Shown here in pieces: positions 7,632 through 15,547 of a DNA stretch of 64,000 nt. The stretch covers positions 1-64,000 of the forward strand of contig JAENZD010000006.1 in the NCBI GenBank assembly GCA_016841445.1. Direction: 5' to 3'. Each line of letters starts with the position of its first letter. Position 1 is the first letter of the stretch. Source of the stretch: Anaerolineaceae bacterium (GTDB taxonomy: Bacteria; Chloroflexota; Anaerolineae; Anaerolineales; Anaerolineaceae). The notes below the pieces were generated by a model. That model worked only from the letters and a program-made list of their open reading frames with translations. It did no database searches and was not told where the DNA came from. A program made the position numbers and the translations under genes.

Positions 7632-7916
7632 CTATGAGAGTTTTCCGAGTATTTGGATCAGGTCAGCCACCTGGATCTTCTGCATTTCAGGATTGATTGG
7701 GTCCTGTGTGTTGAGGAGACAGTCATTGGCAACATCCTGCATGAACTTGATGCTGGCAGAATGAATCCCTGCACGGATCGCGATCAACTGCTGGATGATG
7801 GCTTTACAGTCACGATCCTCATCGATCATTTTTTGTACACCTCTCAACTGGCCTTCGATCCGGGAAAGCCGGTTCCTGATTTGTGCTTTAACCTCTGGAT
7901 TCTTTGTTTGAATCAT
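7632..7916 (-). CDS. CsoR/RcnR/CstR-family repressor
   Basis: About 94 residues from ATG 7916 (ATG 7919 also possible), with AAGGAAG just upstream; the open frame extends much further but only as overlap with the FmdB gene. The DUF156 fold is clear: RLSRIEGQLRGVQKMIDEDRDCKAIIQQLIAIRAGI. The two Cys of the CsoR site are kept (DRDC and NDC), but the histidine four residues before the second Cys is valine (QDVANDC). That pattern is closer to the persulfide sensor CstR than to a copper-sensing CsoR. The likely operator is at 8187-8214. Confidence 0.85.
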   Translation of the reverse strand: MIQTKNPEVKAQIRNRLSRIEGQLRGVQKMIDEDRDCKAIIQQLIAIRAGIHSASIKFMQDVANDCLLNTQDPINPEMQKIQVADLIQILGKLS

Positions 7917-7959
7917 CATCTTCCTTTTCAGACCACCGGTCTGATAATCGCTAACCACC

Positions 7960-8172
7960 TCAGCGAAACCCGCCTGATGAGCCGCAGCTTGATGAGCTAT
8001 AACCCTGGGAACTGCCCGAGCTGCTATAGGATGCGATGGTTGAAAGGCGTTTACGGGTGTTTTGAGATTGACAGGTTGGGCACTCAGGCGCGTTGGCATT
8101 AGGGTCTGAAAAACCCATCAGCTTCTCAAACTCATTACCACAATCAGAGCAACGATATTCGTAAATCGGCAT
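7960..8172 (-). CDS. FmdB-family zinc ribbon protein
   Basis: 70 residues from ATG 8172, preceded by GGAGGT. MPIYEYRCSDCGNEFEKLM followed by CPTC gives the two CxxC knuckles of FmdB/CxxC regulatory proteins. The tail is Ser/Gly/Cys-rich, as is common. The function is unknown; a regulator or zinc-dependent accessory role has been proposed for the family. It is the first gene of the operon with the CsoR/CstR-like repressor and OsmC. Confidence 0.88.
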   Translation of the reverse strand: MPIYEYRCSDCGNEFEKLMGFSDPNANAPECPTCQSQNTRKRLSTIASYSSSGSSQGYSSSSCGSSGGFR

Positions 8173-8186
8173 AAAAAAAGTACCTC

Positions 8187-8214
8187 CATATACTATACTG
8201 GGGTATAGTATATG
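8187..8214 (-). promoter_or_regulatory. Palindromic operator before the FmdB-CsoR-OsmC operon
   Basis: CATATACTATAC (8187-8198) and GTATAGTATATG (8203-8214) are a perfect 12-bp inverted repeat around TGGG. The centre, ATACTGGGGTAT, resembles the ATACC...GGTAT operators of CsoR/CstR proteins. It lies 15 nt upstream of the FmdB start, so autoregulation of the operon by the repressor is likely. Confidence 0.8.
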
Positions 8215-8288
8215 CGCGTTTACGCCACCTGTCAAGGGGAAGTTTTAGATTGTTATCATGACCTCTTTATTTACAAAAGATCTGGTTT

Positions 8289-9242
8289 TTATGACCTGAG
8301 CCGTATTAGGGAGGGAAAAGAAAAGCGTGGGATTGAGCATGTGCTATATTTTTTGTTATGGATGATGGCGTCAGCAGCCAGTAGTCCACTTTCGATAGCT
8401 GGCGCGATTCCTTCACCCATGTCACGGGTCGCTAACCCCAGTGCATCGCCGATCAGGAAGGCATTATCAATTTGTGGTGGCTGTGATGCCTCCCGCAGGT
8501 AGTAGCTGTACCCCAGGGGCTGATATGGATGGTCATTGACGATTTTGGCAGTGGCTAAATCCTCAACCAGCTGATTCCAGTAAGCGTTTAACGTTTTCTC
8601 CTTTTTCTTCAGACCGGAAGCGCTCGCGCCAATCCCCACGTTGACATAGCCATCCATTTTTGGAACATACCAGGCATAACCCGGCAAGCCATTTTCAAAA
8701 AACCACAAATGACAATCTTTATCCTTTATTGGATAACGGAACTCTTCTTCCTTCGCGATGATCAGGCGGTCTGATTGGTGGGAAGGGATACGTTTGAAAA
8801 AGTTTTGGCGGACGGGGCAGCGAGTCCCGCCGGCGCCGATTAAGAATTTTGTATGAAATAGACCGTCAATAGTGTAACCGGATGAAGTTTTCTCGATTTT
8901 CCGGACCTGGTGCTGGCGGACTTCGACATCTGCCCGGTCTATAAGCCAGGAATCAAACTCGATCCTGCGGATCGCGTATTGATGGGTAGACAGTCGGAAT
9001 TTGATTCCCAGAAGAGAAATTTTGAAGGAATTAAAATGGGTCAAACCAAAGGGGTAATTAGTGGGATCGGTCTCCAGAAGCTCGAAAACTTTTGGTGTAA
9101 GCCAACCCGCACAGGGTTTGGCTCTAGGAAAATTTGATTTTTCCAGGATGAGGGGACTGAATTGATACTGCTTTAGACGCCAGGCGCATGCAGCACCTGC
9201 CGGACCGCCTCCCTCAATGATGACTTCTCTTTCGATCATCAT
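8289..9242 (-). CDS. FAD-dependent oxidoreductase, geranylgeranyl reductase family
   Basis: 317 residues. An N-terminal FAD-binding Rossmann motif (EVIIEGGGPAGAACAWRL), a CAGW segment near residue 44 as in geranylgeranyl reductases, and the second FAD motif FLIGDALGLATRDMGEGIAPAIESG near residues 265-290. Members reduce double bonds of prenyl chains or lipids. It is short for the family, with an odd Ser/Arg-rich end, so the last part may have been lost or replaced. It starts 4 nt after the cfa stop, so the two are translated from one mRNA, hinting at lipid modification. Confidence 0.8.
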   Translation of the reverse strand: MMIEREVIIEGGGPAGAACAWRLKQYQFSPLILEKSNFPRAKPCAGWLTPKVFELLETDPTNYPFGLTHFNSFKISLLGIKFRLSTHQYAIRRIEFDSWLIDRADVEVRQHQVRKIEKTSSGYTIDGLFHTKFLIGAGGTRCPVRQNFFKRIPSHQSDRLIIAKEEEFRYPIKDKDCHLWFFENGLPGYAWYVPKMDGYVNVGIGASASGLKKKEKTLNAYWNQLVEDLATAKIVNDHPYQPLGYSYYLREASQPPQIDNAFLIGDALGLATRDMGEGIAPAIESGLLAADAIIHNKKYSTCSIPRFSFPSLIRLRS

Positions 9243-9246
9243 TTTT

Positions 9247-10362
9247 CTACTTCAAGCGGCAATCGGGTTGAGGTGTACCAACTCGGGTCAGTACGACCTG
9301 CCAGAGCTGCTGTGATCGGGAGCGGAAGCCTCCGGCGCTGCTCAGCAGGTAATAATTCCACATCCTCCGGAAGCGATCGGAATACTTCTCTTTGAGCTGC
9401 GGCCAGGCATTGTTGAAGTTCGCATGCCAGGCCATCAGGGTTGGGTCGTAGTATTGACCGAAGTTGTGCCAATCCTCTATGACAAACATCCCTTCGATGG
9501 CTTTGCTCAATTGCGCAATGGATGGCAGCTGCCCGTTGGGGAAAATATACTTATCCGTCCAGGCTTCCCCTGTTTTGATGCTCTTATTGCTGCCAATGGT
9601 ATGGAAGAAGGCAACCCCGTCTTTCTTCAGACAGCGGTCAACGACCTCAAAGTATGTGCGGTAGTTTTTATATCCCACGTGCTCCATCATGCCAATGGAG
9701 ATGACCGCATCAAATTCCCCTTCAGCCTCGCGATAATCCTGCAGCCTAAGTTCAACAGGCAAACCCTTACAGAGCTCGCGTCCCAAAGCAACCTGCTGTT
9801 TTGAGATGTTGAAAGCAACGATAGAAGCGCCATGCTTTTCAGCAGCATACTTTGCAAAGCTGCCCCAGCCGCAGCCCAGTTCCAGGATTCGCATCCCGGG
9901 GTAGATGCCAATCTTCTGGCAGACGAGTTCGAGTTTGGCTTCCTGAGCGTCATCAAGATTATCCGCATCTTTCCAGTAGGCACAGGTGTAATTCAGGCGT
10001 TTGTCGAGCATCACCTTATAGAGGTCATTACCAAGGTCGTAATGACGCTCAGCAACCTCTATTGATTTTAATTTGGACTGCCGGTTAAATAATTTAGCCT
10101 TGAGGACTTGAAAAGCGATCTTCATGTCGTTTTCAACTTTTTCACGCAGATTCGCCCTGAGGACACGGTCTATGAATGAATCAATGGATTGGCAATCCCA
10201 CCAGCCATCCATGTAAGATTCACCCAACCCAAGAGAGGAGTCCCGCAAAATACGTTCGTAGAGCCTTGGATCGTGAACTTGAATGTCCCATAGCCGGTTC
10301 CCATTGACTTCAATGTCTGCGGAAGCAAGTAATTTTCGAACAGCATTTTCTGATTTATTCAT
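9247..10362 (-). CDS. cfa: Cyclopropane-fatty-acyl-phospholipid synthase
   Basis: 371 residues from ATG 10362, which has GGAGG 7 nt upstream; an ATG four codons earlier overlaps that site. The N-terminal domain (LWDIQVHDPRLYERILRDSSLGLGESYMDGWWD) and the SAM motif ILELGCGWGSFAKYAAEKHG are typical, as is HYDLGNDLY. The enzyme adds a methylene from SAM across double bonds of membrane lipid chains. It is followed at once by the geranylgeranyl-reductase-like gene. Confidence 0.93.
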   Translation of the reverse strand: MNKSENAVRKLLASADIEVNGNRLWDIQVHDPRLYERILRDSSLGLGESYMDGWWDCQSIDSFIDRVLRANLREKVENDMKIAFQVLKAKLFNRQSKLKSIEVAERHYDLGNDLYKVMLDKRLNYTCAYWKDADNLDDAQEAKLELVCQKIGIYPGMRILELGCGWGSFAKYAAEKHGASIVAFNISKQQVALGRELCKGLPVELRLQDYREAEGEFDAVISIGMMEHVGYKNYRTYFEVVDRCLKKDGVAFFHTIGSNKSIKTGEAWTDKYIFPNGQLPSIAQLSKAIEGMFVIEDWHNFGQYYDPTLMAWHANFNNAWPQLKEKYSDRFRRMWNYYLLSSAGGFRSRSQQLWQVVLTRVGTPQPDCRLK

Positions 10363-10667
10363 CAAGTCCTCCATCAGGATAAAGTTTGCATTTGAAAATA
10401 CAACACAAAAAGGAACATCTCGTCACGGAAAGTGTACCTGCTTAACATTATATCGAATTACACTATAAATCTAAAATGAGCAAACCCATTTGTGTTGATC
10501 TGAAAAACGAGAGTAATTGACATCTAAAATGGAGAAATATATACTAGTGTTAAGTTGATTAATTTCCCTATCCTATGTTCTCCTGATCCTGACACCTGAC
10601 TTAACGGTTTGGGTGGAGAAGGTAGCTCAAATGGACTGGGAATGATTGGATTGGTCGGAGGTGGGAC
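10363..10667. other. Intergenic region between cfa and a lipoprotein gene
   Basis: No gene seen. It should hold the cfa promoter on the minus strand and the lipoprotein promoter on the plus strand, but I cannot assign either firmly. At 10581-10602 there is a short run of CCTGAT/CCTGAC units like the repeat family at 15474 and 39751. Confidence 0.5.
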
Positions 10668-11528
10668 GTGAAGAAGGTGTTTTTATTATTTCATTTGCTG
10701 GTTTTACTCGCTCTATTAGCTTGTTCAGCAGACATTCCTTTGAGTGAATGGATTGGCCGCTTCAAAGGAGATCAGATCACACCGGATGTTCAGGAAGAAA
10801 CATCAGAACCCGACACACTATCGATAACGTGGCAGAAAAATATTACAGATCTGCAGAACTTATTCAGTTCTATCTCACTTCCTGACCATTTCATGGACGA
10901 AAATCCGACTTTCCAGGGCGGGGAATTTGACCTGATGTCCGTCTTTGAAATTCTGGATCATATTTGGATGACGGATGGATACAAATTAGCCTATGTTTAC
11001 CAATATGATTTCATGGGCGGTTATCCTATCCTGTATGCCTATCATTCAACGGATAGCCCCTACCCGAGCTACCAGGCTTACCTTGAAGATCGAGGAGAAT
11101 GTTTGCAGGGAAATGGGCTGGGATTGGATTGCAATTATCTAGCTCATGTTCAAACGGACGGCAGCGAGTTGGGGTATCTGCAATTGCTTCTGTTGGATGT
11201 GATGGGAAACCAATTCTACTTGTTCTGGCATGCGGAATACAATGATACAATCTTTGTGGCGACCGAAAAAGCTCTTGATGACATTATTGAGGATATATCA
11301 GATCCATTCATTCCCTTATCCAGGCAGCAGCGGTCAAAAGCCAGCAGGATCAATCCCACACCCACTGTAAGTATTGGCGAGGAAACGGTTGAAATCAGGG
11401 CTGTGTGGTTCACGAAATGGGGTGGGTTTTATGAAAGTACATATTCGATCAACCGAAAAGACCCACATCTGATTTCTATTGGTTCTACGAAGAACCTGGT
11501 AGAGTATGACTGCGGTTTAATGTTTTAA
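10668..11528 (+). CDS. Putative lipoprotein of unknown function
   Basis: 286 residues from a GTG with GGAGGTG 5 nt upstream. A type II signal peptide is clear: KK, a hydrophobic run and the lipobox LLAC with Cys19. The rest is predicted extracytoplasmic, rich in aromatic and acidic residues, and has no motif I recognise. It stands alone, with cfa divergent upstream and a membrane protein gene convergent downstream. Confidence 0.75.
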   Translation: MKKVFLLFHLLVLLALLACSADIPLSEWIGRFKGDQITPDVQEETSEPDTLSITWQKNITDLQNLFSSISLPDHFMDENPTFQGGEFDLMSVFEILDHIWMTDGYKLAYVYQYDFMGGYPILYAYHSTDSPYPSYQAYLEDRGECLQGNGLGLDCNYLAHVQTDGSELGYLQLLLLDVMGNQFYLFWHAEYNDTIFVATEKALDDIIEDISDPFIPLSRQQRSKASRINPTPTVSIGEETVEIRAVWFTKWGGFYESTYSINRKDPHLISIGSTKNLVEYDCGLMF

Positions 11529-11556
11529 GTCTCAAATTGATACAGATAGGAAACAA

Positions 11557-11598
11557 ACACCTCCCCTGGGACTTATAAGGTTCCTTCAAGGGAGGTGT
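11557..11598. terminator. Terminator-like hairpin between convergent genes
   Basis: ACACCTCCC (11557-11565) pairs perfectly with GGGAGGTGT (11590-11598), and an inner GGGAC/GTTCC stem extends it. There is no strong T-run on either side. It lies between the convergent lipoprotein and DUF4173-like genes. Confidence 0.5.
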
Positions 11599-11666
11599 AA
11601 CTGGTAATAGTTATGGCTGATGAGGTTTGGCGAGCAGCATATAATTAATATTTATTGTTTGCGCTC

Positions 11667-13352
11667 TTATTCTCCAATCTCATCAGAATTACACCAGATT
11701 TCTACATCATCCACAATGATAAAATAGCTGTTAATGGTGTCCTGTATCTCTTTTCCATTTTCTTCATAGTATATTTTTTCGCTGCGAGTTTTGAATGGGT
11801 AGGATTCAAGGACATCCTTTTCTTGATCAAAGCGATTTTCTGCCCTGATCCTGGATAGATGCCACTCTGACCAATACTTTTCATTGCCAAACGTATCATC
11901 ATTCGCTGCATAATAACATGTCAGGCTGGCTTCCAGCGCATTTTGCAGTTCTTCGGGTGTTTCGGTTTTATCCTGATATGCAAACATTTCAGGAATGCCA
12001 TCACTGCTCATATTCCCTACCAGGTACCTGGCATCCAGGGCATTGCCTGCTATGGCATGCTCGATATTTCGACTGACAATAAAGCGATCGACATTGAGCA
12101 GGTTCAGGGTTACTGTAAATCCAAAAAATACCAGGAAAATGGCCAATGCCATCCGCTTGAACTGGTTGGTTACTTCCATAACGACGGCAGCCAAAAGCAG
12201 TACACCTAACCAGATCATGAAGATGTGGGTGATGGTTCTCAGGGTTGTGAAGCCATACGCATTTTCGTATAATGTGAGCCGTTGAAACGCTGAAACAAGC
12301 ATAAATCCAACCTGGATAATTAAGAGAATGCCGAGGGCTGAGAAAATTAGCTTCTTAACAGGTTTTTGGCGTTTAGTGAACAGGCCCAGGAGGTAGAAAA
12401 TACCTAAACTGATGAGGGCGACTGCGACCAGTTCAAAAAATCCGCGCCTGGCATATTCGGCATAAGTGAAACCATCGAAAGAGATATTGGCGTCGCCGGC
12501 AAAGAAATAGCGAAATTGGATGATGATAAAACTGAGGAATAAAAGGTTAACTAACCCGAGAACGACAAATGCTTCAATACTTCCTAGGAAGGGTTTAATC
12601 CCAGACTTATTCTCATCCAATTCATTGTGATCAGCACTGCGATATAAGGCATGCAAGTATGCGCCAGCGAGTAAGTAAGCCAGAATGATGATATACATCG
12701 AACGCCAGATGATCTCACCTAAATTTTCGATGCTGATCCAATCGATCATGTTGGAGATACGGTCATTAAAGACCATATCTGCGCTTGAAAGCAGTGCACC
12801 TAAAATACAGACAAGTGGGAATGCGATCAAAAGGCCGATTAAATAAGGCCTGATCCGGACCCACATCCGGTTTTTGCCATCAGAGTCTGATCTCTTTTGT
12901 TGTTTGACTTTCTGTATAACCGAACGTACCGGGCTGATGATGGCTGAAGCAATCAGCTGCAAGATGCCCATAAAGAGATCCTGGAAGCGATACCGGAGCC
13001 ATGCACCACTATCCAAGGTCAGGGCGATCAATAACAGGCTCAAGAGCGTCAGCACGATATTGAAGAAGGTTGTGCTGCCCTCCCGGCGAATGACTGTCAT
13101 CACAGCGCCAAAGAGGGTTGGAATGAGCAAAAGCCAGGATGCCCAGGGCACTTTTTTCTTCTCGACCCTGATCAGGATGAATAAGCCGATCAAAATTAGT
13201 AGGGTCGTCAATAAGAACTGCAAGCCGAATGCCCTCTCCCAGGTCGCCTGGTCGAAAATGATCCAGATGACCAGCGATAGAATCAGCACAAGAGCAGGGT
13301 GTTTGAAGGTGATATTCGATTTTGAGTCATTTTTCGTATCGTTTTCAATCAT
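11667..13352 (-). CDS. Polytopic membrane protein, DUF4173-like
   Basis: 561 residues with about 11-12 predicted membrane spans over residues 18-430 and a soluble C-terminal tail of about 130 residues. The segment FDGFTYAEYARRGFFELVAVALISLGIFYL is typical of DUF4173/DUF4153 membrane proteins, whose function is unknown. The tail is rich in charged and aromatic residues and ends EIWCNSDEIGE. It is a single gene convergent with the lipoprotein gene. Confidence 0.75.
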   Translation of the reverse strand: MIENDTKNDSKSNITFKHPALVLILSLVIWIIFDQATWERAFGLQFLLTTLLILIGLFILIRVEKKKVPWASWLLLIPTLFGAVMTVIRREGSTTFFNIVLTLLSLLLIALTLDSGAWLRYRFQDLFMGILQLIASAIISPVRSVIQKVKQQKRSDSDGKNRMWVRIRPYLIGLLIAFPLVCILGALLSSADMVFNDRISNMIDWISIENLGEIIWRSMYIIILAYLLAGAYLHALYRSADHNELDENKSGIKPFLGSIEAFVVLGLVNLLFLSFIIIQFRYFFAGDANISFDGFTYAEYARRGFFELVAVALISLGIFYLLGLFTKRQKPVKKLIFSALGILLIIQVGFMLVSAFQRLTLYENAYGFTTLRTITHIFMIWLGVLLLAAVVMEVTNQFKRMALAIFLVFFGFTVTLNLLNVDRFIVSRNIEHAIAGNALDARYLVGNMSSDGIPEMFAYQDKTETPEELQNALEASLTCYYAANDDTFGNEKYWSEWHLSRIRAENRFDQEKDVLESYPFKTRSEKIYYEENGKEIQDTINSYFIIVDDVEIWCNSDEIGE

Positions 13353-13530
13353 TTAATATTCCTTCTTTCGTAGCGATGTAGGTTAAGCAAATATGATTCT
13401 ACATAAAAAGACTATCAAAACCTCCCAGAAGCAATCATATTTTATCAGAAGCGCCGATTCCTGCGAATATTCTGAAAAAATTATAACAGAAGGTGGTTTT
13501 TTTGATTTGTAATACAACTATCAATTTGGC

Positions 13531-13559
13531 TTGACAATCCTTTGCTTATTATGCATAAT
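13531..13559 (+). promoter_or_regulatory. Promoter of the pheS T-box transcript
   Basis: TTGACA (13531-13536), 17-nt spacer, CATAAT (13554-13559): ten of twelve or better to consensus. Transcription should start near 13566, just where the T-box leader begins. Confidence 0.8.
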
Positions 13560-13565
13560 TTAACC

Positions 13566-13862
13566 AACTTATAGAAATGATCGGCTGTGACAGAGGAAAG
13601 TAAACCGGCGGAAGCTGACAGGGCGGCGTGGGCATGACTGAGACCCATACCCTTCTGAACCTGGATGAAGTTCCCTCTTGAGCCGCCCAGGTGAAGGCAG
13701 TTTTTACTGCTGTTAGTCTGGGCCGCAAGGTCCTGCGTTATCGGGGCAGCCAATTGCCTCTTGTGGTTGTTGGTGAAGAGTGGATTGTACAGTGAGCCTG
13801 TGCAGTCAAATAAAGGTGGTACCGCGGTCATCCCGTCCTTTTTATAGGACGGGTGCTTTGTT
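13566..13862 (+). promoter_or_regulatory. T-box leader (tRNA-Phe sensing) of pheST
   Basis: The diagnostic T-box sequence AGGTGGTACCGCG is at 13814-13826, followed by a terminator. The bulge UGGU (13817-13820) would pair with the NCCA end of an uncharged tRNA whose discriminator is A, as in tRNA-Phe. The stem I region carries AGTA near 13600 and, on the 3' side, GAAG then TTC at 13671-13673, the likely Phe specifier codon. Uncharged tRNA-Phe should stabilise the antiterminator and turn on pheS-pheT. Confidence 0.92.
13832..13862 (+). terminator. T-box terminator
   Basis: CCCGTCC (13832-13838) pairs with GGACGGG (13847-13853), followed by TGCTTTGTTT. The 5' arm directly follows the T-box sequence, so the antiterminator and terminator exclude each other. 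Confidence 0.85.
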
Positions 13863-13909
13863 TAATAGGACCCGCAGCAGGTATTAACAATTGATGGAGG
13901 ATGGTTTGT

Positions 13910-14953
13910 ATGGCAGAAAAAGAACAGGCAATTGAAAAATTAGAGCAGATCAAATCTACAGCCCTTGCAGCCCTGGTCGAGGTTTCGAGGGAAGAAGACC
14001 TGGAAGCATGGCGCGTTGCGCACCTCGGGCGCAGTTCAGCCGTGATGGGGGTTTTCAGCAGCATGGGCAAAATGGATAAAGACCTGCGCCCATTAATGGG
14101 CAAGGCAGCGAACGAGGTCAGGCAGGCATTGGAATCCGCTCTGGAAGAAAAACAAGGGGTGCTGGCAGAGCAAGCGCTGAAAAAAGCCCTGGCGACAGAG
14201 CAGTTGGATGTGACCTTGCCAGGACGTCCGGTGACCCGTGGACGTCTGCACCCACTTACGCAGGTGCTGGGACGGATCACCCGCATTTTTGGTGATATGG
14301 GGTTCCAGGTATACCGCTCACCAGAGGTGGAGACGGACGATTATAACTTTACGTACTTGAATATGCCCCCTTACCACCCAGCAAGGGATATGTGGGATAC
14401 CTTTTACACCAAGACGGACGGGGTATTGCTGCGCACGCATACCTCACCAGGCCAAATTCATGTGATGCGGGAGCATGCTCCTGAACCCATCCGGGCGATT
14501 TTGCCCGGGGCAACCATGCGCTATGAACAGCTTTCAGCACGCAGCGAAATTGAATTCGCCCAGGTAGAGGTTTTGGTTGTGGGCGAAAAGGTGACGTTTG
14601 CCGAGATGAAAGGCACGTTGGAAGATTTCGCGAAGCGCTTGTTTGGCGAAGATGCCCGCCTTCGTTTAAGGGCTTCCCATTTCCCATTTACTGAGCCCAG
14701 CGCAGAGATGGATGTAGGCTGCTTTGTTTGCGGTGGTACAGGCTGCCCGGTGTGTAAGGAAACCGGCTGGCTGGAGATCCTGGGTTGCGGCATGGTCCAC
14801 CCGGTTGTGTTGGAATACGGCGGGTATGACCCGGAAGTCTATTCCGGTTTCGCCGCTGGTATGGGTATTGACCGCAGCACGCTGATGCGCTACCGGATCG
14901 ATGACATCCGGCATTTTAGGAATAATGATATAAGGTTTCTGAAACAATTCTAA
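13910..14953 (+). CDS. pheS: Phenylalanyl-tRNA synthetase alpha subunit
   Basis: 347 residues from ATG 13910; GGAGG at 13896-13900 suits this start better than the ATG at 13901, which touches it. N-terminal coiled-coil helices bind tRNA; the class II core shows FQVYRSPEVETDDYNFTYLNMPPYHPARDMWDTFY (motif 2 region) and, near the end, GFAAGMGIDRSTLMRYRIDDIR (motif 3). The protein pairs with PheT as alpha2beta2. Expression is under the T-box. An unrelated small gene separates it from pheT. Confidence 0.95.
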   Translation: MAEKEQAIEKLEQIKSTALAALVEVSREEDLEAWRVAHLGRSSAVMGVFSSMGKMDKDLRPLMGKAANEVRQALESALEEKQGVLAEQALKKALATEQLDVTLPGRPVTRGRLHPLTQVLGRITRIFGDMGFQVYRSPEVETDDYNFTYLNMPPYHPARDMWDTFYTKTDGVLLRTHTSPGQIHVMREHAPEPIRAILPGATMRYEQLSARSEIEFAQVEVLVVGEKVTFAEMKGTLEDFAKRLFGEDARLRLRASHFPFTEPSAEMDVGCFVCGGTGCPVCKETGWLEILGCGMVHPVVLEYGGYDPEVYSGFAAGMGIDRSTLMRYRIDDIRHFRNNDIRFLKQF

Positions 14954-14961
14954 TCGTAGAA

Positions 14962-14997
14962 ATCAGGAATTAGATGATTAGGAATTAGGCGATTAGG
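14962..14997 (+). repeat. Short GATTAGG-type repeats before the four-helix-bundle gene
   Basis: Imperfect units of ATTAGG/AATTAG fill this stretch. On the other strand they read CCTAATC, close to the CCTGAT units at 15474-15503 after the gene and to the eight-unit array at 39751-39816. The family thus flanks the inserted gene in opposite orientations. Confidence 0.6.
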
Positions 14998-15029
14998 TAA
15001 ACGGCAATAAAGGAATTGAGTTTTTAATA

Positions 15030-15455
15030 ATGGATCAGAAAACGAGAGGGCTTGAATCATTAGTGGTATGGCAGAAGGCGCTTGATTTTGCTGTTGATGT
15101 TTGCCAGGATGTCATTTCTCTTTTCCCAAACGATGAAAAGTGGGCATTGGCTTCACAGCTGCGAAGGTCCGTTCAGAGTATTCCTGCGAATATTGCAGAG
15201 GGTTATGGACGGTACATTTTTCAGGAAACCATTCATTTCTGTTATATCGCCAGAGGTTCGATGGCGGAAACAAAAACCCATTTAGTGTTAGCCCACCGAC
15301 TTTGTTACATTGATGATCAGACCCACGAAAAATACCAGGTGAGATTATCAGAATTAGGGAAAATGCTTAATGGATACATAGCCCATCTGAGGAATCAAAA
15401 GAGCCTTAATTCATTTCATGATTCCCCGCAACAGGATGATATTTATGAACCATAG
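15030..15455 (+). CDS. Four-helix-bundle protein (23S rRNA intervening-sequence protein family)
   Basis: 141 residues. The pattern LVVWQKALDFAVDVCQDVISLFPNDEKWALASQLRRSVQSIPANIAEGYGR is the hallmark of the four helix bundle (S23-type) family, small proteins of unknown function first seen inside 23S rRNA intervening sequences. Here the gene sits between pheS and pheT, with repeat runs on both sides, so it was probably inserted as a cassette. It should still be transcribed from the T-box promoter. Confidence 0.88.
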   Translation: MDQKTRGLESLVVWQKALDFAVDVCQDVISLFPNDEKWALASQLRRSVQSIPANIAEGYGRYIFQETIHFCYIARGSMAETKTHLVLAHRLCYIDDQTHEKYQVRLSELGKMLNGYIAHLRNQKSLNSFHDSPQQDDIYEP

Positions 15456-15473
15456 CAGTTTGTTTAAGTTTGT

Positions 15474-15503
15474 CCTGATACCTGATACCTGTTACCTGCT
15501 ACC
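15474..15503 (+). repeat. Tandem 7-nt repeats (CCTGATA type)
   Basis: Four units in a row: CCTGATA, CCTGATA, CCTGTTA, CCTGCTA, then CC. They follow the four-helix-bundle gene and are related to the repeats before it and to the arrays near 39.6-39.8 kb. Confidence 0.75.
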
Positions 15504-15547
15504 GACTCAGAAGGTTAACACGAAGAATAGAGATAAATGAGGAACAT

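Noticed and set aside
7653-8102. 149-codon plus-strand frame opposite the CsoR and FmdB genes
   Set aside because: It is a shadow of the minus-strand genes, whose protein motifs and ribosome sites are clear.
9239-9983. Several frames of 70-130 codons on both strands within cfa
   Set aside because: They are shadows of the cfa gene; no independent start signals or motifs.
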